DNA of 49,731 nucleotides, taken from the NCBI GenBank assembly GCA_018817205.1, contig JAHIUE010000080.1, positions 1 through 49,731 of the forward strand, in the 5' to 3' direction. This document shows positions 5,657 through 13,661 of this stretch, piece by piece; position 1 is the first letter of the stretch, and each line of letters opens with the position of its first letter. The notes beneath the pieces are model-generated. The model saw only the letters and a list, made by a program, of their open reading frames with translations, ran no database searches and was not told the DNA's origin. The stretch is from Patescibacteria group bacterium. GTDB lineage: Bacteria; Patescibacteriota; Microgenomatia; Daviesbacterales; UBA10151. The position numbers and the translations under genes are program-made.

Positions 5657-6931
5657 TTAGGAAAGAGTTGTTATTTCTCCTTTATCTGCATTAACTTCAA
5701 CAAAATCTCCTGTTTTTAGAACTTCGGTGGCGTTTTTAGTACCGACAACGCAGGGAATTTTTAATTCCCTAGAAATAATAGCGGCATGAGAAGTAATCCC
5801 TCCCAAATTAGTAACTATTGCTGAACATTTCCTGATAGCGCTCATAAAATCCGGAGAGGTCATAAAAGTAACCAGCACCTCTCCTTTTTCTAATTTATCA
5901 TGATCAGCGGCAGCTAATAAAACCCTTACTTTTCCCCGGACTTGACCTTTGGAAGCGCAATTGCCTTTGACAACTTTCACGCTGTCATGCTTTATTGCCA
6001 GAATTTGCTCCCATTTCTTAGTTTTATCACCTGTTAAAATTTCAGGTTTACTTTTTCCTTCTTCCCAAACCACAAAACATTTTTCTCTTCTATTTTTAAT
6101 AAATTTTTTGGAAATTTTTCCCTTTAAAATATCTTTTATTTCCTCGGGAAAAATATCCCTCATCAGCTCTAAATCGATATTGCCTCTTTTTCCAATCTCC
6201 TTAAGTAATATTTCTAAATAGTGTAGATAAATTAAAATATTCCTTTTTCGCTCATCTTGATAAGTAGCAAAATTATTTAAAATTCTGATAAAACCCTGTG
6301 AGCCTTGGGAAATTTTTGGCGCCTTAACCTGCTTAATATTTTTCAGCCTGTTTTCTACATCTTCTTTGGTTAAAACTTTGGTTCTTGCATAACTATTCTC
6401 TATCCAGAAATATTTATTGATAAAGCCTTCAATATCCTTGGTGTCTAACAAATAATTTTCCGCCTCCTGGACAAAGGATATTTTTGAAGGTACGACTTCG
6501 TGTCTTACACCTTTCAGCTGCCTTTCTGCCTGCATGGCCAAAGGTTCAATAATAGCCCCCAAGGTATAATAAGCAACAAAAGCATCGTGTAATTTTTGAT
6601 ATAAATCGGCAAGAGAATCATTTGTTAAATCTTTTACACTTCTGCTTACTTTTTCCTCTGCTTTTTGTAAAACCTTAAGTCTTTTCTCTACCGCTCTCAT
6701 TAATTTCTTTTCTTTTGGTTCTTTGCCATAAAGTTTAAGAAGTTTTGCTCCTAAATCATAAAACTCTTTCTCCTTCATACACCAAGTTACAATTCCATTC
6801 TTAAAAATTAAAATAGTCAAGGGATACGAGTAGCCGCAAAAATCCTGCAAGGTTTTCATTGAGCCTTCAAGAGTTGGGTAAAGTAAATGAATTGCAGATT
6901 CGCGTTCCCATCTAAACCAGGGGTCTTTCAT
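5657..6931 (-). CDS. PEP-utilising mobile (phosphohistidine) domain protein
   Basis: A 424-residue protein. The last 90 residues are the swivelling phosphohistidine domain of PEP synthase and rifampicin phosphotransferase, with AsnLeuGlyGlyIleThrSerHisAlaAla; His382 is the predicted phospho-carrier. The first 330 residues are helical and charged; they resemble the middle, acceptor-binding part of such phosphotransferases only in general layout. The PEP/pyruvate-binding TIM barrel is absent, so making PEP is unlikely. Together with the PPDK_N-like partner encoded next, it would phosphorylate an unknown small molecule. Its ATG overlaps the HD gene's TGA (ATGA), implying coupled translation. Confidence 0.8.
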   Translation of the reverse strand: MKDPWFRWERESAIHLLYPTLEGSMKTLQDFCGYSYPLTILIFKNGIVTWCMKEKEFYDLGAKLLKLYGKEPKEKKLMRAVEKRLKVLQKAEEKVSRSVKDLTNDSLADLYQKLHDAFVAYYTLGAIIEPLAMQAERQLKGVRHEVVPSKISFVQEAENYLLDTKDIEGFINKYFWIENSYARTKVLTKEDVENRLKNIKQVKAPKISQGSQGFIRILNNFATYQDERKRNILIYLHYLEILLKEIGKRGNIDLELMRDIFPEEIKDILKGKISKKFIKNRREKCFVVWEEGKSKPEILTGDKTKKWEQILAIKHDSVKVVKGNCASKGQVRGKVRVLLAAADHDKLEKGEVLVTFMTSPDFMSAIRKCSAIVTNLGGITSHAAIISRELKIPCVVGTKNATEVLKTGDFVEVNADKGEITTLS

Positions 6932-7500
6932 CTAAAAACTTTATCAGGGCTTAACCCTAATTCCTCTCTTATCTTTTTAATCCTACTGGCATATTCATTA
7001 TAAATGGCTTCCGGTTTATGAAGCTTATAAAAACCTTCGGCATTTTTGTATAAAGAACAATCAAATACATCAACATCTTTTACCAATTCTACATAAGGTT
7101 CTTTGGAATAAATTTCTTTCTCGCTGTGATGATAAACTGCATCGGTTATAATTTTTATCTCATCATCTGTAAACTCTCCTATTTCCAGTAAAATTTTTTC
7201 CGCTAGTTGAGCGCCTAATGGCCCGTGATTTTTGTAGGTACCGTTAACTATTGTATAGATATCATGTAGTACACAAATCACGCTGGCTATGTCAACGTCG
7301 AGATTTCTCTTTTCCGCCAATAATCTCCCAATTTGCATACAACCTGAAGCATGCATAAATTCCCAAACTATAGAATCTTCCCGCTTTGAATCATCTATTT
7401 TTGATTCTTGTATCAGATCAATAACCCTCCTCTCAACCTTTTCAAAACGGCTTAAATCCTGTCCTTTATAATGATGAAAATCTTTTAATTTATTATTCAT
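6928..7500 (-). CDS. HD-domain phosphohydrolase
   Basis: A 190-residue HD-family protein. His50, the His79-Asp80 doublet, His92, a HisHis pair at 124-125 and Asp143/Asp145 are the candidate metal ligands, in HD-superfamily order. Members hydrolyse phosphate esters, often of nucleotides. I start it at ATG 7500. A longer open frame continues to 7584 but runs through the tRNA-Val gene. The ATG lies only 5 nt after the tRNA 3' CCA, so processing of the tRNA would leave an almost leaderless mRNA. It is translationally coupled to the split phosphotransferase genes, which suggests it acts on the same metabolite. Confidence 0.8.
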   Translation of the reverse strand: MNNKLKDFHHYKGQDLSRFEKVERRVIDLIQESKIDDSKREDSIVWEFMHASGCMQIGRLLAEKRNLDVDIASVICVLHDIYTIVNGTYKNHGPLGAQLAEKILLEIGEFTDDEIKIITDAVYHHSEKEIYSKEPYVELVKDVDVFDCSLYKNAEGFYKLHKPEAIYNEYASRIKKIREELGLSPDKVFR

Positions 7501-7505
7501 AAGTT

Positions 7506-7580
7506 TGGTGGACACTGTAGGATTTGAACCTACGGCCCCCTCGATGTGAACGAGGTGCTCTACCGCTGAGCTAAGTGTCC
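7506..7580 (-). tRNA. tRNA-Val (anticodon CAC)
   Basis: A complete 75-nt cloverleaf with a 7-bp acceptor stem (GGACACT with AGTGTCC), D arm GCTC/GAGC, a 5-bp anticodon stem CCTCG/CGAGG around loop TTCACAT, T arm GTAGG/CCTAC with loop TTCAAAT, discriminator A and an encoded CCA. The anticodon CAC reads GUG, valine. The HD gene begins 5 nt downstream and is probably co-transcribed. Confidence 0.95.
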
Positions 7581-7591
7581 GCAACCAGTAA

Positions 7592-7620
7592 ATTCTATCA
7601 CCCTACCCCTTGCTTCACAA
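7592..7620 (-). promoter_or_regulatory. Promoter of the tRNA-Val / HD / phosphotransferase unit
   Basis: On the minus strand, TTGTGA (7620-7615) and TAGAAT (7597-7592) are 17 bp apart, and the tRNA 5' end is 11 nt after the -10. Its -35 abuts the -35 of the divergent lepB promoter. Confidence 0.6.
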
Positions 7621-7638
7621 GCTAAATCTTGGCATAAT
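7610..7638 (+). promoter_or_regulatory. Promoter of lepB
   Basis: TTGCTT (7610-7615) and CATAAT (7633-7638) with a 17-bp spacer. The ATG at 7646 follows after 7 nt, where transcription should start, so the mRNA is predicted to be leaderless. Confidence 0.55.
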
Positions 7639-7645
7639 AACTTTT

Positions 7646-8245
7646 ATGGATCCGAATGACCCCAATACTCCATATTACTCAGACAGCGCCCCAAAAGGCT
7701 TTTTTAGCCGTCTGGGAGGACATTTAATTGAATTTATCCAATCGGCGGTAGTAGTCGGGGCAATATTTGCACTCCTCTATCTTTTTGTTGCCCAATTCCA
7801 TAAAGTTTCCGGCCTTTCCATGTTTCCCACTTATAACAATGCGGATTTCCTTATCACGGACAAGGTCAGCTACAGGATAAGAAACCCTGAAAGCGGGGAG
7901 GTCATTATCTTAAAAAACCCCAGGGACGAATCCCAGGATTTTATTAAAAGAATTATTGCAGTACCCGGAGACACCTTGGAAATTAGCAATAATAAGGTAA
8001 TGGTAAACGGCCAACAGCTTATTGAAACTTATTTGCCTTCAGGCACACTTACCCATGCGGGAGCTTTTTTAACCGAAGGTTCCCCTATCACAGCAGGGGA
8101 GAATCAATATTTTGTTTTTGGAGATAACAGAAACCATTCTTCCGATTCAAGGGAATGGGGGCCTATTACCAAAGAGGAAATAATCGGAAAGGCTTTTTTC
8201 CGCTACTGGCCGCCCAAAAACATTGGCCTGCTCATTTCAAATTAA
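7646..8245 (+). CDS. lepB: Signal peptidase I
   Basis: A 199-residue type I signal peptidase that removes signal peptides from exported proteins at the outer face of the membrane. One N-terminal membrane segment (about 30-50) is followed by SerGlyLeuSerMetPhePro with catalytic Ser58, and by PheIleLysArgIleIleAlaValProGlyAsp with the general base Lys101. The GlyAspAsnArg...SerAspSerArgGluTrpGly box is also intact. ATG 7646 is preferred to the upstream 7610 because the promoter -10 lies between them. Its end overlaps the convergent parB gene by 14 nt, leaving no room for a separate terminator. Confidence 0.93.
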   Translation: MDPNDPNTPYYSDSAPKGFFSRLGGHLIEFIQSAVVVGAIFALLYLFVAQFHKVSGLSMFPTYNNADFLITDKVSYRIRNPESGEVIILKNPRDESQDFIKRIIAVPGDTLEISNNKVMVNGQQLIETYLPSGTLTHAGAFLTEGSPITAGENQYFVFGDNRNHSSDSREWGPITKEEIIGKAFFRYWPPKNIGLLISN

Positions 8246-9083
8246 AATATCCCACAATTGCCTGATGCAAATCTTCCAAAACCGGGGAGGTTTTGTCGGG
8301 TTCGCCTTCAACAATAAGTTCCAATTTGGCCCTTTTGCCGGTTTGTTCCACTTTAGCCTTTGATTTTTCGGAAACTTTTGACAAAACGGCCAGGATGTTA
8401 TTTTGAATCCTGTCAATGTCTTCTGAAACAATACGCATTGATTCCACAACTGCCGTTTTCCTGGGGCCAATGCCGCGGTCGCTTCTCATCCTGCGGACCA
8501 GCTCCTCTGCCCCCCTGACAGACAAGTTTCTTTTTAATACTTCCTTATAGCCTGTGATTATCAAATGCGGGTCTTCCAGTGCTGACAAGGCTCTGGCATG
8601 ACCTTCGGTTGTTGCGCCCGCCATCAAAGCATCTTTTATGGCGTCGGGCAGTATCAATAATCTGATGGTATTTGAAATATACGAGGCGCTTTTGGACACC
8701 CTTTCTGCAATTTCCTGATTAGCCAACCCAAACTCATCCATTAACCTTTTGTAAGCCTGCGCCCGCTCCAGGGGATTTAAGTCTATCCTTTGGACATTTT
8801 CCACAATTGCCATTTCCAGCATTCCCTGGGGAGAAGTTTCACGGATAATTACCGGCACTTTGGAAAGACCAACAACCTTGGCAGCCCGCCACCTTCTTTC
8901 GCCGGCAATAATCTGGTATCCTGCCGGGGTCTTGGCAATTACCAATGGCTCTAAAATCCCATGGGCACGTATAGAATCACCAAGTTCTGCCAAGGATTCG
9001 GGCGCAATAAGGCCTCTTGGCTGCAGCGGGTTTGGCTGTATAAGATCTATCTCAAGTTCGTAAATTTGTTCCTGCTGATCCAT
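8232..9083 (-). CDS. parB: ParB/Spo0J-family partition protein
   Basis: A 283-residue ParB protein for chromosome partition. The N-terminal CTPase domain has the GlyGluArgArgTrpArgAla box (61-67) and ValGluAsnValGlnArg. A helix-turn-helix follows (AsnGlnGluIleAlaGluArgValSer...) and the C-terminal part is a likely dimerisation domain. It would bind parS sites and slide as a CTP-dependent clamp. No parA and no obvious parS site is visible in the window. It is the last gene of the dcw-ribosomal run, starting 2 nt after rpmA, which couples segregation to envelope growth genes. Confidence 0.92.
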   Translation of the reverse strand: MDQQEQIYELEIDLIQPNPLQPRGLIAPESLAELGDSIRAHGILEPLVIAKTPAGYQIIAGERRWRAAKVVGLSKVPVIIRETSPQGMLEMAIVENVQRIDLNPLERAQAYKRLMDEFGLANQEIAERVSKSASYISNTIRLLILPDAIKDALMAGATTEGHARALSALEDPHLIITGYKEVLKRNLSVRGAEELVRRMRSDRGIGPRKTAVVESMRIVSEDIDRIQNNILAVLSKVSEKSKAKVEQTGKRAKLELIVEGEPDKTSPVLEDLHQAIVGYFNLK

Positions 9084-9085
9084 AT

Positions 9086-9331
9086 TTAGACTATGTTAAT
9101 AATTTTTTTACCAAATTTTGTTTTGAAATTGACTTTGCCTTCGGTGATAGCAAATATGGTATAGTCATTGCCCTGCTTGGTACCGTCTCCGGAATAGAAT
9201 TTGTTTCCTTTTTGGCGGACAATAATATTTCCCGCCTTTACCTTTTGCCCACCATATACCTTAACACCCAATCTCTTGGATACGGAATCCCTGTTTTTTT
9301 TAGTTGAGCCGCCGCCTGTTTTATGTGCCAT
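9086..9331 (-). CDS. rpmA: 50S ribosomal protein bL27
   Basis: An 81-residue bL27. It has the typical N-terminus AlaHisLysThrGlyGlyGlySerThr, whose basic tail reaches the peptidyl transferase centre, followed by SerLysArgLeuGlyValLys and the GlyAsnIleIleValArgGlnLysGly strand. It follows rplU by 38 nt and precedes parB by 2 nt; the L21-L27 pairing is standard in bacteria. No N-terminal extension needing cleavage is present. Confidence 0.95.
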   Translation of the reverse strand: MAHKTGGGSTKKNRDSVSKRLGVKVYGGQKVKAGNIIVRQKGNKFYSGDGTKQGNDYTIFAITEGKVNFKTKFGKKIINIV

Positions 9332-9369
9332 TCTTGAAAGTATACTACTGTGAAAATTTAAGTCAAGAC

Positions 9370-9672
9370 TTAACTTTTCACAGAATAAACTACTTTGGTA
9401 AGTTTAGAACGGTAACCGATAGTTTTGCGGAAATTTGCCTTGGCATGAAATTTAGAAACCCTGATTTTGGGACCTTTGATATCCTCAACGCGTTTCAAAA
9501 TCAACTTGTCCTTTAAATAAGGATTGCCGATTTTTATTTTTCCGTCTTCGGATAGCAACAAGATGCTTGCTGTTATATCTTTATCGCCTTCTTGTCTTGC
9601 AACTTCAAAAGAAGTATTTGGGACGACTTTATATTGCTTGCCTGAAATTTCACAAATTGCATAAGTTAGCAT
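9370..9672 (-). CDS. rplU: 50S ribosomal protein bL21
   Basis: A 100-residue bL21 with the family start TyrAlaIleCysGluIleSerGlyLysGlnTyrLysVal and the C-terminal LysPheHisAlaLysAlaAsnPheArgLysThrIleGlyTyrArg box that contacts 23S rRNA. It begins 9 nt after rodA and is followed by rpmA. Confidence 0.95.
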   Translation of the reverse strand: MLTYAICEISGKQYKVVPNTSFEVARQEGDKDITASILLLSEDGKIKIGNPYLKDKLILKRVEDIKGPKIRVSKFHAKANFRKTIGYRSKLTKVVYSVKS

Positions 9673-9681
9673 TGCTGCATT

Positions 9682-10728
9682 TTACCTTTTTTTGCCAGCG
9701 GATGCAACCATCCCCAAACACAAAAGCGTTGCTACCAATGAGCTGCCGCCATATGAAATTAGAGGCAAAGTAATGCCTGTTATCGGCATCAGCCCAATAT
9801 TCATTCCCATATTGACAAAAACCTGAAAAAGCAACATCGACACCACTCCAAGTACAATCAAACACAGAAAATGGCTTCTTGATCTAAGGGCAATTCTTAT
9901 AGAGTAAAGTAACAGGAAAAGATACGCCGACAATATCAACACCGATCCGACAAATCCCATCTCCTCCGCGATTGAGGCAAAGATGAAATCCGTTCTAAAT
10001 TCCGGTAAAAATTGTAAACGGGACTGCGTCCCTCTTCCCAAACCCCTGCCCAAAAGTTGTCCCGACCCCACCGCCACTGTCGATTGTATTAAATTATAGC
10101 CTCTACCCAGGGGATCGGACTCAGGGGAAAGAAAACCCAATACTCTTTGTCTTTGATAATCGTGTAAAAATATCCAGCTGGAAGGGATGGAAATAATAAT
10201 TATTAAGACAAGTATTATAATCTTCCGGATAGGAATGCGGGTTGCAAACAAGACACCTAACCAAATTGCGATAATAGTAAGAGAGGAACCAAGGTCGGGC
10301 TGGATAAAAATCAGCAGGAAATAGACTGATGTCCAAAGGATGCTCTTTATTATATTTCTCCACGTAGGTAAATTTTCCGACCAAAATTTAGCTAAAAATA
10401 ATATTAAAACCGGCTTGGCAAATTCCGAAGGCTGGATATTAAATACGCCAAAAGGAATCCAACGCAAAGCCCCCCTGGTCTCAATACCCAAGATAAATAC
10501 AGCCACAAGCAGCACAATCATTAAAATATATAAAGGGTTAATCAAATTCTTAAGCGCTTCCAGATCCAACCGTAAGATTAAAAAAGCTAATATCATTCCG
10601 GCTGCGGCAAAAATAAATTGCTGCATAGCCAGCTCTTTTGAGGAAGAATAAATTACCAATATTCCGATCGACATCAAAAGAAGCGTACTTAAAAATATCG
10701 GAAAATTTATAAGATTGACAAATTTCAT
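9682..10728 (-). CDS. rodA: RodA-type SEDS peptidoglycan glycosyltransferase
   Basis: A 348-residue multi-pass SEDS protein with about ten membrane segments. It has GlyAlaLeuArgTrpIlePro (86-92), IleGlnProSerGlu (98-102), a GlyLeuGlyArgGlyThrGln loop, the Thr-Asp-Phe-Ile loop with the likely catalytic Asp, and a SerTyrGlyGlySer end. SEDS proteins polymerise lipid II with a class B PBP. It is the second SEDS gene here; the one beside murG is taken as ftsW, and this one, outside the mur block and next to ileS, as rodA. The assignment between the two rests on position. Its ATG directly follows the ileS stop. Confidence 0.85.
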   Translation of the reverse strand: MKFVNLINFPIFLSTLLLMSIGILVIYSSSKELAMQQFIFAAAGMILAFLILRLDLEALKNLINPLYILMIVLLVAVFILGIETRGALRWIPFGVFNIQPSEFAKPVLILFLAKFWSENLPTWRNIIKSILWTSVYFLLIFIQPDLGSSLTIIAIWLGVLFATRIPIRKIIILVLIIIISIPSSWIFLHDYQRQRVLGFLSPESDPLGRGYNLIQSTVAVGSGQLLGRGLGRGTQSRLQFLPEFRTDFIFASIAEEMGFVGSVLILSAYLFLLLYSIRIALRSRSHFLCLIVLGVVSMLLFQVFVNMGMNIGLMPITGITLPLISYGGSSLVATLLCLGMVASAGKKR

Positions 10729-13626
10729 TTAGGAAACTTTTAATACTTTAAATTCCGGGCCTTTTTCCAAAGAAACGGAGGCGGTATTTTGCAAAATGAC
10801 TTTCTCATATGCTTTGGGCCAGGAGGGCGCAATAATTTTAGTTTTATCTTTCAAAGTCAGTCCCATTGCTTTACGTTCTTGCTGTATCTGCCTTATTAAA
10901 TCTCTAACTTCGCCTTCCTCTTTCAAACTTTGGGTAATTTTTGTATCCAAGATCACTTCCGGTTCGGCTTTTGAGGATTTTTGGTGTTCAATCTTTTTAA
11001 CATTTGTCTCATCCGCCAAAATTTGTTCAAGTTCTTGGTCTAACTTTTGGTCAAGTTTGTAAACCAAACTGCCCAAAGGCTGTCGGAGCCGAATACCGGC
11101 TTCTTTCCTTTTGGCATGGGCAATTTCTGCAATTTTTCTAATCTGCATCATATCTTTAATTAATTTTTCATCGGGTTTTGTCTCGGAAACTGTCGGATAA
11201 TCCTCCAAATGCACTGATTGTTTACCGGTCAAATTCCGATATATTTCTTCCGATATAAACGGCATAAAAGGCGCCAAAAGTTTGACCAGAGTTACCAACA
11301 CCTCATGCATCACTGACAAGGTTGTACTTCGTTCTCTCTCTCCGGCTCCAGGCCCAACTTTGTCTCTTGACCTTCTGATGTACCAAGTGGAAAAATCACC
11401 TACAATAAACTCCTCCAGGGCTTTTACCGAATCTGCTCCATCGTATTCGGCCAACCCTTTATTAACCCGTAAAATTACTTCCATAAGTCTTGCAAGAATC
11501 CATTTATCCAAAATAGACAGTTCCACTTTTTTCGATTCGGTGTTCCAACTGGTCAACAGCGCATAATCAACAAAGAATTTATAACTATTCCACAAAATTA
11601 AATAAAACCTACGTCTTACTTCATCCGTAGCTTTGTAACCGAAATTTAAATTATATTCGGGATTTTGCCCAATATATAACCATCTCATTACATCAACTCC
11701 GATTTTCTCTGCCGCTTCATTAAAATCTATGGCATTACCTTTAGATTTATGCATCTCTTCACCTTTTTCATCTCTTACAGAAGCAAATCCCAGCACTGTT
11801 TTGAAAGAATTTGTTTTCTTTAGGGCGGTACTCATAGCAATTAAAGAATAAAACCAATTCTTAAACTGCCCGGGGAAACTCTCGGTAATAAAATCCGCCG
11901 GAAACCAATCCTCCGGCATAGTAGAAAAAGATACAATTCCTGCATCAAGCCAAGGGCTTCCAACGTCAGAAATCCTTGATGCTACCTCCCCGCATTTTGT
12001 ACATTTAACTTTAATTTGATCAACCCAAGGCCTATGTGGAGACTTTCCTGCAAATTTGTCCCAACCATCCACCGCCTTTTTTTCAAGCTCTTCTTTGTTT
12101 CCTATAACTTCAAAAGTCTTACATTTCTCACATTCCCAAACAGGTAAAGCCAAACCCCAATACCTTTTTTTGGAAATCAGCCAGTCGTGCATGTTTTTAA
12201 GCCAATCCAGTTCCCTATCAAGTCCCCATTCAGGAATCCAGTTTATTTTCTTGGCAACTTCTATCATCTGCTCGCGAAAAGTTTTACCAGATTCATCGTC
12301 CCTATCCATTGCTATATACCACTCATCTACAACTCTCCAAACGAGTTCTGTTTTACAACGCCAGCAAGTCGGATATCTATGCGTATATTTCTCTGTTCTG
12401 AAAATAAAGCCTTTATCTTCAAGCTTTTTGATAATTAAATCGGAACTCTCATTTGCATTTTTGCCAGTCAAATCTTCAAAACCTTCGAGATACAACGCTT
12501 CTTCATCTATTGATTCGATTACGGGAAGGTTTTCTTTTTTTGCAAGCTGAAAGTCTTCAGCACCTGCACCAGGTGCTATATGTATTAAGCCAGTACCCTC
12601 GTTAGGATTTACAGGTAAAATTTGATTGTCTGTTGGAATAACCCGATGGGGTAAATTTCCCATTTCTTTTTTAACAGCTGGAAAATCATCAAACGCTCCT
12701 TTATATACCAAACCAATCAGCTCATCTCCTCTCATCTCCCCCACTTTTTTAAATCCTTTTTGATTGTTAACTTTGAACGGCAATCCAGCGTCTTCCCTTT
12801 CACCAGGATTAATTATGATGTATTGCTCTTTAGTATCAAGATCTTCCTCTATGAAATATCTTTTTTCGGGATCCACAGCGATAGCTACGTTCGAAGGTAA
12901 AGTCCATGGTGTTGTTGTCCAGATTAGCAAATACTGATTTTTACGTCTAATATCATCTATTGGAAATCTTACAAATACAGCTTCATGGATTAGCTCTTTA
13001 TATTCTTCAGTCAAAATTTCATGCTGGGAAATGGCTGTACCGCAGCGGGGACACCAGGGAACACTATCACGACCTTTGTACAACCACCCTCTGTCATTTA
13101 CAACTTTAATGAAATTCCAAATGGCATAGTTATTTTCGTCCGAAGAAGTGTGATAAGAATCATCCCAATCCATGAAATACCCTAACCTTTTCGATTGCTC
13201 GGTTTGTACTTTAGAATATTTTTTTACCCTGTCCTTACAAAGGTTAATAAACTTTTCTAAACTTTTAAATTTATCACTTGGAACTAACTCTTCGATCTCC
13301 TTTTTATTCTTTATACCCAAGTCTTTCTCAACCTCTACCTCTACCCAAAGCCCTTGTTCATCAAAACCGTTTTGAAACCTTTGCCTAAACCCTTTCATAT
13401 TGAAAAATCTTTGCCACAGGTCTTTATAGGTTCTTCCCCAAGCGTGGTGGACACCCATAGGGTTATTGGCAGTAATCGGACCATCCAAAAAAGAAAATTT
13501 CTTGCCTGATTTCTCGTTTCTTTTTAAGTACTTTTCAACAATTTTGTTGCTAATCCAATAATCGAGTATTTCCTGCTCCATGGCAGGAAAATCACATGAA
13601 GATAATACAGGTTTAAATTTAGCCAT
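10729..13626 (-). CDS. ileS: Isoleucyl-tRNA synthetase
   Basis: A 965-residue class Ia synthetase charging tRNA-Ile. The HIGH-type motif reads HisHisAlaTrpGlyArgThr (60-66) and the KMSKS loop reads HisLysSerLysGlyAsn (626-631), both variant but recognisable. The editing domain contains TrpThrThrThrProTrpThrLeuPro. Four Cys-x-x-Cys knuckles are seen (CysProArgCys, CysTrpArgCys, CysGluLysCys, CysThrLysCys). The C-terminal part has the long anticodon-binding region of the archaeal/eukaryal-like type rather than the E. coli zinc tail. It lies 35 nt after ftsZ and directly before rodA. No T-box is seen upstream. Confidence 0.92.
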   Translation of the reverse strand: MAKFKPVLSSCDFPAMEQEILDYWISNKIVEKYLKRNEKSGKKFSFLDGPITANNPMGVHHAWGRTYKDLWQRFFNMKGFRQRFQNGFDEQGLWVEVEVEKDLGIKNKKEIEELVPSDKFKSLEKFINLCKDRVKKYSKVQTEQSKRLGYFMDWDDSYHTSSDENNYAIWNFIKVVNDRGWLYKGRDSVPWCPRCGTAISQHEILTEEYKELIHEAVFVRFPIDDIRRKNQYLLIWTTTPWTLPSNVAIAVDPEKRYFIEEDLDTKEQYIIINPGEREDAGLPFKVNNQKGFKKVGEMRGDELIGLVYKGAFDDFPAVKKEMGNLPHRVIPTDNQILPVNPNEGTGLIHIAPGAGAEDFQLAKKENLPVIESIDEEALYLEGFEDLTGKNANESSDLIIKKLEDKGFIFRTEKYTHRYPTCWRCKTELVWRVVDEWYIAMDRDDESGKTFREQMIEVAKKINWIPEWGLDRELDWLKNMHDWLISKKRYWGLALPVWECEKCKTFEVIGNKEELEKKAVDGWDKFAGKSPHRPWVDQIKVKCTKCGEVASRISDVGSPWLDAGIVSFSTMPEDWFPADFITESFPGQFKNWFYSLIAMSTALKKTNSFKTVLGFASVRDEKGEEMHKSKGNAIDFNEAAEKIGVDVMRWLYIGQNPEYNLNFGYKATDEVRRRFYLILWNSYKFFVDYALLTSWNTESKKVELSILDKWILARLMEVILRVNKGLAEYDGADSVKALEEFIVGDFSTWYIRRSRDKVGPGAGERERSTTLSVMHEVLVTLVKLLAPFMPFISEEIYRNLTGKQSVHLEDYPTVSETKPDEKLIKDMMQIRKIAEIAHAKRKEAGIRLRQPLGSLVYKLDQKLDQELEQILADETNVKKIEHQKSSKAEPEVILDTKITQSLKEEGEVRDLIRQIQQERKAMGLTLKDKTKIIAPSWPKAYEKVILQNTASVSLEKGPEFKVLKVS

Positions 13627-13661
13627 AATGGAGATATTTTAGCAGAATATGTAACTTTACT

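Noticed and set aside
4912..6931. Complete phosphoenolpyruvate synthase broken by a frameshift
   Set aside because: Domain order is swapped relative to PpsA, the PEP-binding barrel is absent, and each part has a proper start and stop.
7501..7584. N-terminal extension of the HD-domain protein
   Set aside because: The 28 extra codons are the antiparallel-free reading of the tRNA-Val gene itself and are not family-like; ATG 7500 directly precedes the domain.
12056..12550. Long plus-strand frames opposite ileS, ftsZ and rodA
   Set aside because: Shadow frames of well-supported minus-strand genes, rich in Ser and Phe and without start signals.
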